Shown in pieces: positions 1-7,502 of a DNA stretch of 64,000 nucleotides. The DNA comes from Lewinella sp. JB7 (lineage in GTDB: Bacteria > Bacteroidota > Bacteroidia > Chitinophagales > Saprospiraceae): the NCBI RefSeq assembly GCF_024297185.1, contig NZ_JANCTD010000003.1, forward strand, positions 186,001-250,000, in the 5' to 3' direction. The notes under the pieces were generated by a model. It ran no database searches, was not told the origin of the DNA, and was given only the letters and a program-made list of their open reading frames with translations. The position numbers and the translations under genes were made by a program. Positions within the stretch are counted from its first letter, which is position 1. Every line of letters begins with the position of its first letter.

Positions 1-2
1 CG

Positions 3-806
3 AACTACAACAGTTTCCTGGCCGCCTTCCCCGCCGACGAGTTGCAGCCCTTCCAGCCCCAGGCCCGGGAAGTCAGCACCCTCAACGAGGACGACTTCGT
101 ATTCGAAGGCGTGTTCGAAAACGACCGCGGGGCCATGGACCTGCCCTCCAGCCAGGGCAACTTTCCCCTTACCCGCTACGGGAGCCGCCGTCAGCAGGCC
201 CTGCTCAGCTACCGCGACGGCAGCACCGCGCTGGCCAAATACACCAGTGGAGACGGCAATCTCTACCTGGCCGCCTTCCCCCTGGCCCCGGAGGTGAGTG
301 ACCTGGCCGCCGACGCGGAAGTATTCATCCCCATGCTGTACAAGATGGGCATCAGTTCCGGTCGTCGTCGCCCCGCCGCCTACACCATCGGCCGGGACGA
401 GGTGATCGAGACCAGCCGCCGCCAGGCCAGCGCGGAGATCGTCTATAAATTACGGGGCCCGGGGGGTGAGTTCATCCCCGAGCAGCGGACCATCGGTAAC
501 CGTGTTGCCCTCGGCCTGGGCGGGCAGGTGCCGGACGCCGGCATTTACGAGCTGCTGATCGGAGAAGAAGTCGTCGAAACCTTCGCTTTCAATTACGACC
601 GCACGGAATCCGATCTGCGCTACACTACCCCCGACGAACTTGCGGCGATTCCCCATACCACGATCGTGAACGCGGAAAACCAGGCTACCCTGGCCGCCGC
701 TATTCGCGAGCGCAGCGAGGGCCGGCCGCTGTGGCGATATTTTATCTGGGCCACCCTCCTCTTTCTCCTCGCCGAAGCACTCGTACTCCGATTCTGGAAG
801 GTCTAG
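3..806 (+). CDS. BatA-like membrane protein, C-terminal part (5' end outside window)
   Basis: The frame is open from the first bases of the window, so this is the C-terminal ~267 residues of a longer protein. What remains is a soluble beta-rich region and one membrane segment at the extreme C terminus (WRYFIWATLLFLLAEALVL) ending in RFWKV. In Bacteroidota, proteins of about 650-700 residues with an N-terminal BatA (aerotolerance) membrane domain, a vWA-like middle and exactly this type of terminal helix are common; I infer membership from the C terminus only. The next gene starts 22 bp downstream on the same strand and may be co-transcribed. Function is unknown beyond a probable envelope role. 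Confidence 0.6.
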   Translation, partial: NYNSFLAAFPADELQPFQPQAREVSTLNEDDFVFEGVFENDRGAMDLPSSQGNFPLTRYGSRRQQALLSYRDGSTALAKYTSGDGNLYLAAFPLAPEVSDLAADAEVFIPMLYKMGISSGRRRPAAYTIGRDEVIETSRRQASAEIVYKLRGPGGEFIPEQRTIGNRVALGLGGQVPDAGIYELLIGEEVVETFAFNYDRTESDLRYTTPDELAAIPHTTIVNAENQATLAAAIRERSEGRPLWRYFIWATLLFLLAEALVLRFWKV

Positions 807-828
807 AATTGATACCTTTGACCCCACT

Positions 829-2100
829 ATGCTGCTCCGTTCCGTTACCATCACCGATCTCCGTAGCCCGCACCACGGCCAGACCCTTGACGTAAGGATC
901 GAGGACGGCATCATCACCGCACTGGCGAATGAAGTGGCCGCAGGGGACGGGGAGGAAATCTTCCACCACGCCGGCGCGCGACTGGCCCCCGGCTTCGTGG
1001 ACATCGGCGCGTACCTCGGGGATCCGGGCCACGAGGAGCGCGAGGACATCGCCAGTCTGACGGCGGCGGCGGCGGCCGGTGGTTACGTAGCCGTAGCCGT
1101 GCTGCCCAATACCGACCCCGTGCGTCAGTCGATCGCCGACATGACCTACCTGGCCAGTCACAACGGCCGGGGACCGGTAGATCTGCTTCCGCTCGCCGCG
1201 CTGAGCCGCGACACCGCCGGCAGGGACCTCACCGAAATGATGGAACTGGCCGGCGCGGGCGCCCTGGCCTTCACCGACGGGCCGGGTCGCTCGGCACCCG
1301 GAAGCCTCCTCAAGCGGGGACTCGAGTACGCCAAATCCTTCGGGGGCACGGTCATGGACACGCCGTACGACGACGGCCTGGCCGAGGACGGGCAGATCCA
1401 CGAGGGTACCGTAAGCGTTTCGCTCGGCCTGCGGGGCATCCCGGAAATGGCCGAAACCATTCCCCTGTCCCGCGACCTGACCATCCTTTCCTACACCGGA
1501 GGTCGACTGCTGCTTCACCTCCTCTCCTCGGCAGCCGGACTGCAACTCATCGACGAGTACCGCTCCGGCGGTGGGGACCGGCTCGTAGGCACCACGGTCA
1601 GTGCGCATCACCTGACCTTTACCGACGAATCCCTCAGCAGCTTCGACCCGAATTACAAGGTGCTCCCCCCCCTACGGGCCGCCGAAGACCGCGAAGCCCT
1701 GCGGCGCGGAGTCCTGGACGGTCGCATCGATGCCGTGGTGTCCCACCACCGGGCACGGCACGGGGAGGAAAAAGACCTTGAATTTAGCTATGCCTCCTTC
1801 GGCGCGCGGGGCCTCGAAACGGCCTTCCGGCAACTCCTGCCGTGGGTGGACGGACCGGCGCAACTGGACCGCGTCGTGGAGGCCTTCTCCGCCGGGCCGC
1901 GCCGTCTGCTCGGCCTTCCGCCACTCACCATCGACGAGGGAAGCGCGGCCCAACTGACGCTCTTCACTACGGAGGGAGGCCGCCGCTTCACCAGCGAGCA
2001 GCTCCGCGGCAAGACAGCTAACAGCCCCCTCCTGGGACAAGAATTGCCCGGCCGCATTCTGGCTACCGTCAACAACGACCGCCTATGGACATCAGCGTAG
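829..2100 (+). CDS. Dihydroorotase-like amidohydrolase lacking catalytic residues
   Basis: 423 residues with the layout of a type I dihydroorotase: an N-terminal beta domain, the strand ending APGFVD at residues 53-58, a His-His-Leu segment (SAHHLTFTDE) and the KVLPPLR loop. Active enzymes bind two metals through D-x-H-x-H after GFVD; here the sequence is D-I-G-A-Y, so both histidines are gone. The later T-D-H-A-P-H loop holding the catalytic Asp reads S-H-H-R-A-R-H, and the H-x-x-H of the metal site (HIAHVS in typical members) reads LLHLLSS. The protein is therefore unlikely to hydrolyse dihydroorotate. Non-catalytic dihydroorotase homologues (PyrC') are known to assemble with aspartate transcarbamoylase in some bacteria; that role is an inference here, as pyrB is not in the window. 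It overlaps the next gene by 16 bp. Confidence 0.8.
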   Translation: MLLRSVTITDLRSPHHGQTLDVRIEDGIITALANEVAAGDGEEIFHHAGARLAPGFVDIGAYLGDPGHEEREDIASLTAAAAAGGYVAVAVLPNTDPVRQSIADMTYLASHNGRGPVDLLPLAALSRDTAGRDLTEMMELAGAGALAFTDGPGRSAPGSLLKRGLEYAKSFGGTVMDTPYDDGLAEDGQIHEGTVSVSLGLRGIPEMAETIPLSRDLTILSYTGGRLLLHLLSSAAGLQLIDEYRSGGGDRLVGTTVSAHHLTFTDESLSSFDPNYKVLPPLRAAEDREALRRGVLDGRIDAVVSHHRARHGEEKDLEFSYASFGARGLETAFRQLLPWVDGPAQLDRVVEAFSAGPRRLLGLPPLTIDEGSAAQLTLFTTEGGRRFTSEQLRGKTANSPLLGQELPGRILATVNNDRLWTSA

Positions 2101-3038
2101 TCGTTCCCTTGTTCAACGAAGAAGAATCCCTGCCCGAACTCACGGCCTGGATCGACCGGGTCATGCGGGCCAACCGGTACAGCTACGAGGTCTGGCTCGT
2201 CGATGACGGCAGCACCGACGGAAGTTGGGAAGTAATTCAGCGGCTGATCGAAGAGAACGACTGCCTGCGGGCCATCAAATTTCAGCGCAATTACGGTAAG
2301 AGCCCGGCGCTGAATGTAGGTTTCCAGCACGCCTCCGGGGATGTCATCATCACCATGGATGCCGACCTACAGGATAGTCCCGACGAAATTCCCGCCCTGT
2401 ACCGCATGATCACCGATGACGGTTACGACGTCGTATCGGGCTGGAAGAAGAACCGGAAGGACCCCATCGGCAAGACCCTACCCTCCAAATTTTTCAACTT
2501 CGTAACGCGCAAGGTCAGCGGCATCGAACTGCACGATTTCAACTGCGGGCTGAAAAGTTACCGGCGCAATGTCATCAAATCCATCGAGGTGTACGGCGAC
2601 ATGCACCGTCACATGCCGCTGCTCGCCAAGTGGGCCGGCTTTCGCAACATCGGCGAGAAGGTGGTCAAGCACCGGGAACGCAAGTACGGGTATTCCAAAT
2701 TCGGCATCTCCCGCCTGATCACCGGGTTTCTGGACTTGCTTTCCCTCATGTTCGTCGGCAAGTTCGGCAAACGACCCATGCACCTCTTCGGCACCCTGGG
2801 CACCCTGATGTTCGTGATCGGCTTCGTGACGGCGGTCTATATCGGCGGAGCCAAGATTCATGCCCTTACCAATCACATGCCGAAGACCCTGGTGACGGAC
2901 AACCCCTGGTTCTTCATCAGCCTCACCACCATGATCATGGGCACCCTGCTCTTCGTAACCGGCTTTCTGGCCGAGTTGGTGGCCCGCTCCAATCCCGACC
3001 GCAATCACTACCTCGTCGAAACCGTCCTGAATGCTTGA
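2085..3038 (+). CDS. GT2 family glycosyltransferase (DPM1/GtrB type)
   Basis: 317 residues. The N-terminal ~230 residues form a GT-A domain: the opening strand ISVVVPLFNEEESLPEL, the VDDGSTDGS nucleotide-binding loop and the D-A-D metal motif in MDADLQDSP. Two membrane helices follow (about 236-258 and 275-298). This matches GtrB/dolichol-phosphate mannosyltransferase-like enzymes that move a sugar from a nucleotide donor to a polyprenyl phosphate on the inner membrane. The sugar cannot be told from sequence. The ATG lies inside the preceding gene (16 bp overlap) and the stop overlaps tadA by 8 bp, so the three genes are probably translationally coupled. Confidence 0.9.
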   Translation: MDISVVVPLFNEEESLPELTAWIDRVMRANRYSYEVWLVDDGSTDGSWEVIQRLIEENDCLRAIKFQRNYGKSPALNVGFQHASGDVIITMDADLQDSPDEIPALYRMITDDGYDVVSGWKKNRKDPIGKTLPSKFFNFVTRKVSGIELHDFNCGLKSYRRNVIKSIEVYGDMHRHMPLLAKWAGFRNIGEKVVKHRERKYGYSKFGISRLITGFLDLLSLMFVGKFGKRPMHLFGTLGTLMFVIGFVTAVYIGGAKIHALTNHMPKTLVTDNPWFFISLTTMIMGTLLFVTGFLAELVARSNPDRNHYLVETVLNA

Positions 3039-3474
3039 GGTATATGACGATGCCTACTTCATGCGGCAGGCCTTGCTGCAGGCCCGCAAAGCCGCGGCCA
3101 TGGGCGAGATCCCGGTCGGTGCGGTGGTCGTCTCCCACGGCCGCATCATCGCGCGGGGGCACAACGAAACGGAACGCCTCAACGACGTGACGGCCCACGC
3201 GGAGATCATCGCGCTTACCGCCGCCGCCAATCATCTGGGGGATAAATACCTTCTGGACTGCACGCTGTACGTCACCCTCGAACCGTGCCCGATGTGTGCC
3301 GGAGCCCTGCACTGGGCCCAGACGGCCCGGATCGTCTACGGGGCCAGCGACGACAAACGGGGCTTTATGCGCTTCGGGCGCGAACTTCTCCACCCCCGCA
3401 CCAAACTGGAATTTGGCGTGCTCCACGATGAATGCGCCGAACTGATGACCGGTTTCTTCCAGCGCCGGCGTTAA
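3031..3474 (+). CDS. tadA: tRNA-adenosine deaminase TadA family protein
   Basis: 147 residues, the usual length of TadA. The zinc deaminase signature is complete: H-A-E-I (zinc His and proton-shuttling Glu) and P-C-P-M-C-A-G-A with two zinc cysteines. The opening stretch (M-x-x-A-L-x-x-A-x-x-A, then GEIPVGAVVV) is typical of TadA, which converts adenosine 34 of tRNA-Arg(ACG) to inosine, rather than of guanine deaminase. It overlaps the upstream glycosyltransferase by 8 bp. The product should be cytoplasmic and essential. Confidence 0.92.
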   Translation: MLEVYDDAYFMRQALLQARKAAAMGEIPVGAVVVSHGRIIARGHNETERLNDVTAHAEIIALTAAANHLGDKYLLDCTLYVTLEPCPMCAGALHWAQTARIVYGASDDKRGFMRFGRELLHPRTKLEFGVLHDECAELMTGFFQRRR

Positions 3475-3553
3475 ACTTGGCTTAAATCGTGGTAGCCGGC
3501 CCACCGCTGCCGCCCCCGTACCTTTCTTTGGTAGTGACCAAGATCATCGTTTC

Positions 3554-4093
3554 ATGTACCGCTTCCTCCTTCCGACCCTGTTGCTCTGTACCGGCTTGCT
3601 CAGCTCCTGCGGCCCCCGCCTCAGCCCCTTCACCCAGCGGATGTACGAGGAGCAGAACTGGCAGGAAGACGAGCTACGCCGCATTCAGTTCTACCTGAGC
3701 GAGGACGTCATCCTGCAACGGGAGTTGCGCAACGACCGGTCGCAGATTCGTAACGGCAGCGTGAGCGTGATCAACGGTCGCGAAGTCGAACAGATCGTCT
3801 TCAAGCGCAACACGCCGGGGGTCTTCGTCTTCAGTCCGAAATCGCAGCGCGTGGCCATATCCTTCGAATCCGACAACGACAACTTCCTGGTCTTCGGGCC
3901 TAACCCAAAGAACGGCGACCGCTATACACTGCTCGCCGGTGACTGGACCCGGAACTACGGCACCGTTACGTATGCGGGACGGGAATGGCGTGTTTCGAGC
4001 GCCGACGCCTTCGCCAGCCTGCTGATCCCCCTTAAACGCTTACGTGAGGGCAATACCCGCGGACGGGTGGTCGGTGGCCGCCGCATCAAATAG
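3554..4093 (+). CDS. Hypothetical lipoprotein
   Basis: 179 residues with a lipoprotein signal peptide: MYRF, a hydrophobic stretch, then the lipobox LSSC, with Cys17 as the probable lipidated residue. The mature part is hydrophilic and beta-rich with a basic C terminus (GRVVGGRRIK) and no domain I recognise. Conserved-looking features are a helix with QNWQEDELRRIQFYLSEDV and a strand-rich centre. It probably sits in the outer or inner membrane facing the periplasm. Its last 8 bp overlap the end of gmk on the other strand. Confidence 0.75.
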   Translation: MYRFLLPTLLLCTGLLSSCGPRLSPFTQRMYEEQNWQEDELRRIQFYLSEDVILQRELRNDRSQIRNGSVSVINGREVEQIVFKRNTPGVFVFSPKSQRVAISFESDNDNFLVFGPNPKNGDRYTLLAGDWTRNYGTVTYAGREWRVSSADAFASLLIPLKRLREGNTRGRVVGGRRIK

Positions 4094-4667
4094 CGAGAAA
4101 CTCCCGGGCGATCAGTTCCGCCTCGGCCAGGGCCGCCGGCAGTTCGTCGTTGACCAGTACCCGGTCGAAGCGGTGGCAGTATTCCAGCTCCTCCGCCGCC
4201 CGCGCGATGCGTACCCGCAGGCTTTCCGCGTCTTCGGTACTGCGATCACGTAGCCGCTGGAAGAGGACCTCCCGCGAGGGCGGGGCTACGAAGACGGCCA
4301 GGCTATCCTCGGGGTAATGCTTCTTGATGTTGGTGGCCCCCTTGACTTCGATGTCGAAGACTACTGTGCGCCCCGCCGCCCGGATGCGCTCGATTTCCGA
4401 ATGCAGGGTTCCGTAAAACCGCCCGGGATACACTTCCTCGTACTCCACGAACGCCCCCTCCGCCACCCGGCGGCGGAATTCCTCCAGACTCAGAAAGTGG
4501 TAATCTACCCCATCCTCCTCCCCCGGCCGCGGGGGGCGGGTGGTGGCGGAAACGGAGAAGGCCAGTTGCCCGAATTTCTGCAGGAGGTGCCGCACGAGGG
4601 TCGTCTTACCGGCCCCGGAGGGCGCGGTAAAGATCAGCAGTTTACCGGGGGTCTGCTCAGGCGACAT
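4086..4667 (-). CDS. gmk: Guanylate kinase
   Basis: 193 residues. The P-loop APSGAGKTT begins at residue 15, followed by SVSATTRPPRPGEEDGVDYHF, the GMP-binding segment typical of guanylate kinase, and FVEYEEVYPGRFYGT. The enzyme phosphorylates GMP to GDP in the cytoplasm. The start codon overlaps the end of yicC by 11 bp, so the two genes are co-transcribed from the left-going strand; yicC-gmk pairing is common in bacteria. Confidence 0.97.
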   Translation of the reverse strand: MSPEQTPGKLLIFTAPSGAGKTTLVRHLLQKFGQLAFSVSATTRPPRPGEEDGVDYHFLSLEEFRRRVAEGAFVEYEEVYPGRFYGTLHSEIERIRAAGRTVVFDIEVKGATNIKKHYPEDSLAVFVAPPSREVLFQRLRDRSTEDAESLRVRIARAAEELEYCHRFDRVLVNDELPAALAEAELIAREFLAI

Positions 4668-5538
4668 TGGCGAGTTGTTCTTTGATCATCTCGAGGTGTT
4701 CCTTCATGTTCACCACCAGTTTTTGTAGGTCGGCGGAGTAGGCCTTGGCCCCGAGCGTATTGATTTCGCGCCCCATTTCCTGGCTGATGAAGTTCAGTTT
4801 ACGCCCCTTCACGTCGTCCTCGTTATCGAGGATTTCCAGAAAGTATTCACAGTTCTGGAGCAGACGTACCTCCTCTTCGTGAATGTCCATTTTTTCCAGG
4901 TAGAAGATCACTTCCTGTTCGTAGCGGTTCTTATCCACGTTGGCGCGGCCCATGAAGTCATCCAGGTGGCGTTGCATACGCTCCCGCACCGCCGCGATGC
5001 GTTGCTCGGCGTAGTCGCCCACCTCGTTCAGCATGTCCATAATGGCGCGGACGCGGGTGCGGAGATCATCGGCCAGAGCGGTGCCCTCCTGGTGGCGATA
5101 ATGCTGCAATCGGGACACGCACTGCCGGGTAACCTCCTGAATGCTGTTCCAGTCGGCGGGGTCCAGGTCGGCCATACCCGACTCCACGATGCCGGGCGTG
5201 CGTAGGAGGGCGGGCACGAGGCCGTCGAGCGTACTCTCCGGCAACTGAGTATTGAGGTTGAAGTAGATGTTCTTGCTCAGCGAGGCCAGCAAGGGCAGAT
5301 CGACCCTGATCTTACCGGTGCTGCCGTCGTCGGCGATCTCGAGGTTCATCTCCAGTTTGCCGCGTTTGACTTCGGCCAGCACCAGCTTTCGCAGTTCCAG
5401 CTCGTGCACGTGGAGGTTGTGGGAGGTGCGGATACGGATGTCGCTCTGCTTGCTGTTGAGGCTGCGTAATTCGGCGGTATACGTTTTGCCCCCGTCGGTG
5501 AGGGTGGCCCGGCCGTAACCGGTCATGGATAGGAGCAT
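4657..5538 (-). CDS. yicC: YicC family endoribonuclease
   Basis: 293 residues from the ATG at 5538. A longer reading frame adds 17 residues without family similarity, and the family normally opens at or near MLLSMTGYGRA, so I chose this start (ATG at 5526 is also possible). Family marks are MTGYGRA, LRSLNSKQSDIRIR, and the C-terminal EVRLLQNCEYFLEIL and GRKLNFISQEMGREINTLGAKA. E. coli YicC is an endoribonuclease that acts on small RNAs. It is coupled to gmk downstream (11 bp overlap). Confidence 0.93.
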   Translation of the reverse strand: MLLSMTGYGRATLTDGGKTYTAELRSLNSKQSDIRIRTSHNLHVHELELRKLVLAEVKRGKLEMNLEIADDGSTGKIRVDLPLLASLSKNIYFNLNTQLPESTLDGLVPALLRTPGIVESGMADLDPADWNSIQEVTRQCVSRLQHYRHQEGTALADDLRTRVRAIMDMLNEVGDYAEQRIAAVRERMQRHLDDFMGRANVDKNRYEQEVIFYLEKMDIHEEEVRLLQNCEYFLEILDNEDDVKGRKLNFISQEMGREINTLGAKAYSADLQKLVVNMKEHLEMIKEQLANVA

Positions 5539-5752
5539 GCGGGGGTCTGTTTTGGAAAAGCTGCGAATATAGGGAATGGGCGACGGCAACGGCCGGCGGG
5601 CCGCGATCGGGGTAACCTATTATAATTAGGACGCACGACACCTAAACGGTTGATTGTAAAAGAAATAGTTCGGTGTATGGGGAGATATCCGGGTAAAAAG
5701 CGGATATTTGCGACTCTTTTGAGAACCCGTAAGCGAAGACAAAATTTAGATA

Positions 5753-6067
5753 ATGAGAAAAGCCGATTTAGTTGCAAATATTGCCGATAAGACAGGCATA
5801 GCGAAAGTCGACGTCCTGGTGAGCCTGGAAAGTTTCTTCAAAGAAGTCAAGGGTAGTCTCGCCGATGGCGAGAACGTATACATCCGCGGATTCGGATCCT
5901 TCATCGTAAAGAAGCGCGCCAAAAAGATCGGTCGCCACATCCAGAAGAATAAGGCCATCGAGATCCCCGAGCACTACATTCCGGCCTTTAAGCCCGCCAA
6001 AATCTTCGTGGAGCAGGTGAAGGACAAGGTGTCTAACCTGCCCGACGACGAAAGCGACCTGGACTGA
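5753..6067 (+). CDS. HU/IHF family DNA-binding protein
   Basis: 104 residues. It has the HU fold: two N-terminal helices (MRKADLVANIADKTGIAKVDV), the GFGSF beta turn, a basic beta arm (KKRAKKIGRHIQKNKAIEIP) and an FKPAK motif near the end. An acidic tail (PDDESDLD) extends past the normal HU length of about 90. HU binds and bends DNA and shapes the nucleoid. The stop codon shares bases with the start of the next gene (TGATG), so the two are coupled. The gene order HU, TPR protein, small basic protein, RNase E/G appears to be a Bacteroidota arrangement. Confidence 0.93.
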   Translation: MRKADLVANIADKTGIAKVDVLVSLESFFKEVKGSLADGENVYIRGFGSFIVKKRAKKIGRHIQKNKAIEIPEHYIPAFKPAKIFVEQVKDKVSNLPDDESDLD

Positions 6068-6852
6068 TGCGCAAGCCCCAGTGGATCGCGGCCGGGATTG
6101 CCCTCGTACTCGTACTGATTACCTACTGGGGATGCCCCGTTCGTCCTCCCGAAATGGAAGATGGGTTCAACCGCGGCCCGGTGGCAACGACCGGCGTACA
6201 ATCCCTGATCCGGGACGCCCACGCCGAACTCACCCCCGCCCAGAAAGCCACCTTCGCCACCCTGGAAGAACGCCTCGAGTCCCAGCAGGACGATTCGGCC
6301 CGGGTAGCCGTGCTGCAGCAACTGGCCAGCGAATGGTACCAGGCCGGTAAGCCTTCGATCTCCGGGGCCTACGCCGCCCGCATCGCCGAAATTGAGAATA
6401 CGGAAGACGCCTGGAGCATTACTGCCACGACCTTCAGTCTGTGCCTGCGTCAGGAGGGCGTCGACGACAAGACCCGGCAGTACTGCGCCGCCCAGGCCGA
6501 ACAAGCCTACCAGGCCGCCATCAGCCTCAATCCCGAGAACCCCGAGAATCGCATTAATCTGGCGGTCACCTATACGGATAACCCGCCCCCCGACAATCCG
6601 ATGAAGGGCATCCTGATGCTGCGCGAACTCGAACAGCAGTACCCCGACTATCCCCAGGTGTACATCACCCTGGCTCAGTTGGCCATCAAGACTAATCAGC
6701 TCGACCGCGCCGCGGAACGGCTGGCGACGGCCGATCGGCTCGCCCCCGATAACCCGGATGTCGTATGCCCCCTGGCCAGGGTGTACGAAAATCTCGGACG
6801 CGCGGGCGAGGCGGATATTTACGCCCGAAAGTGCGCCGCCCTGCTGGAGTAG
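6067..6852 (+). CDS. TPR-repeat membrane-anchored protein
   Basis: 261 residues. Residues 5-22 (QWIAAGIALVLVLITYW) form an uncleaved signal anchor or signal peptide; a Cys at residue 23 could be lipidated but the lipobox is poor. The rest is helical, with tetratricopeptide repeats seen in AYQAAISLNPENPENRINLA, YPDYPQVYITLAQLAIKTN and AERLATADRLAPDNPDV. TPR arrays bind other proteins; the partner is unknown. It overlaps HU by one base, so expression should follow HU. It ends 24 bp before a TAnnTTTG promoter motif. Confidence 0.85.
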   Translation: MRKPQWIAAGIALVLVLITYWGCPVRPPEMEDGFNRGPVATTGVQSLIRDAHAELTPAQKATFATLEERLESQQDDSARVAVLQQLASEWYQAGKPSISGAYAARIAEIENTEDAWSITATTFSLCLRQEGVDDKTRQYCAAQAEQAYQAAISLNPENPENRINLAVTYTDNPPPDNPMKGILMLRELEQQYPDYPQVYITLAQLAIKTNQLDRAAERLATADRLAPDNPDVVCPLARVYENLGRAGEADIYARKCAALLE

Positions 6853-6875
6853 CCGCCCGGTATTGGATTTCTGCG

Positions 6876-6883
6876 TATCTTTG
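6876..6883 (+). promoter_or_regulatory. Promoter -7 element TATCTTTG for the small basic protein
   Basis: TATCTTTG matches the Bacteroidota -7 consensus TAnnTTTG exactly. It lies 24 bp past the TPR gene stop and 115 bp before the ATG at 6999, giving a predicted leader of about 110 nt. I see no clear -33 TTTG at the usual 19-21 bp spacing. Confidence 0.5.
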
Positions 6884-6998
6884 TCCCCGCGTTCGCGCCG
6901 ACAGCGGTGCGCCGACAGAACCAATCCCGCTCACGATTTGTATTTAATCGTGAGTTCTCTATATTATCACCCTTTTTCAATAACTTAAACGACAGAAT

Positions 6999-7094
6999 AT
7001 GCCGTGTGGAAAAAAGCGGAAGCGTCATAAGATTGCTACCCACAAACGGAAGAAGCGCCTGCGCAAGAACCGTCACAAGAAGAAGAACCGCTAG
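6999..7094 (+). CDS. 31-residue AURKAIP1/COX24-type basic protein
   Basis: A 31-codon frame running ATG-CCG-TGT-GGA to TAG. It encodes MPCGKKRKRHKIATHKRK and continues KRLRKNRHKKKNR, so more than half of the residues are Lys or Arg and no acidic residue is present. This pattern matches the very short AURKAIP1/COX24-domain proteins found throughout Bacteroidota, related to mitochondrial ribosomal protein mS38. I infer that it is ribosome-associated, perhaps in the small subunit. It is preceded by an AT-rich segment and sits between the HU-TPR pair and RNase E/G. It is too short for most gene finders. Confidence 0.85.
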   Translation: MPCGKKRKRHKIATHKRKKRLRKNRHKKKNR

Positions 7095-7502
7095 TCCGTA
7101 CTAGCACCATACCATAGGCGACCGGGGCACTCATGAGTTCCCCGGTCGTGACCGGTGTGAGGCGACCATAGGCGTTGCCGTCGCGCTACCCTTTATCGAG
7201 AACCTTGGGTCGATCCCATTTCTTACTTCTACGGCCCCTTTCCGTGCCGCGTCGACCGAATACCGTTTCGCCGCAGCCGCCAAGATATTTTCCGCCACCT
7301 GCCGTGACCCTCACGTGCGGCGGTCTACCCCCAGCCGAACCCTAGACGTAGTTTCACTCTCGTCGTTTCTAGCTCGACCGCTATTGCTGGTCCCGTCCCA
7401 CCGGTTTTTGGGTATGTATTTTCATACCGGATGCACCATGCATCCCCCCGCCAGATATTCGCTGCGGGGGGAATTTGTGTATCTACCCAACCCTGTACGA
7501 CA
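7095..7502. other. 408-bp gap before RNase E/G
   Basis: No reading frame with coding character. The notable features are a near-perfect 28-bp palindrome at 7120-7147 and a direct repeat of ACCATAGGCG (7111-7120 and again at 7165-7174). The rest reads as GC-rich unstructured sequence, probably the 5' untranslated region of the RNase gene. A long leader would allow feedback control by the enzyme, as is known for E. coli rne, but that is speculation here. Confidence 0.4.
7120..7147. terminator. Palindromic hairpin downstream of the small basic protein gene
   Basis: GACCGGGG (7120-7127) pairs with CCCCGGTC (7140-7147), and the intervening bases contain the palindrome ACTCATGAGT, so the whole element folds as one long stem broken by a single C/T mismatch. 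There is no T tract on either side. It may end transcription of the small gene, protect its 3' end, or act within the RNase leader. Confidence 0.4.
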
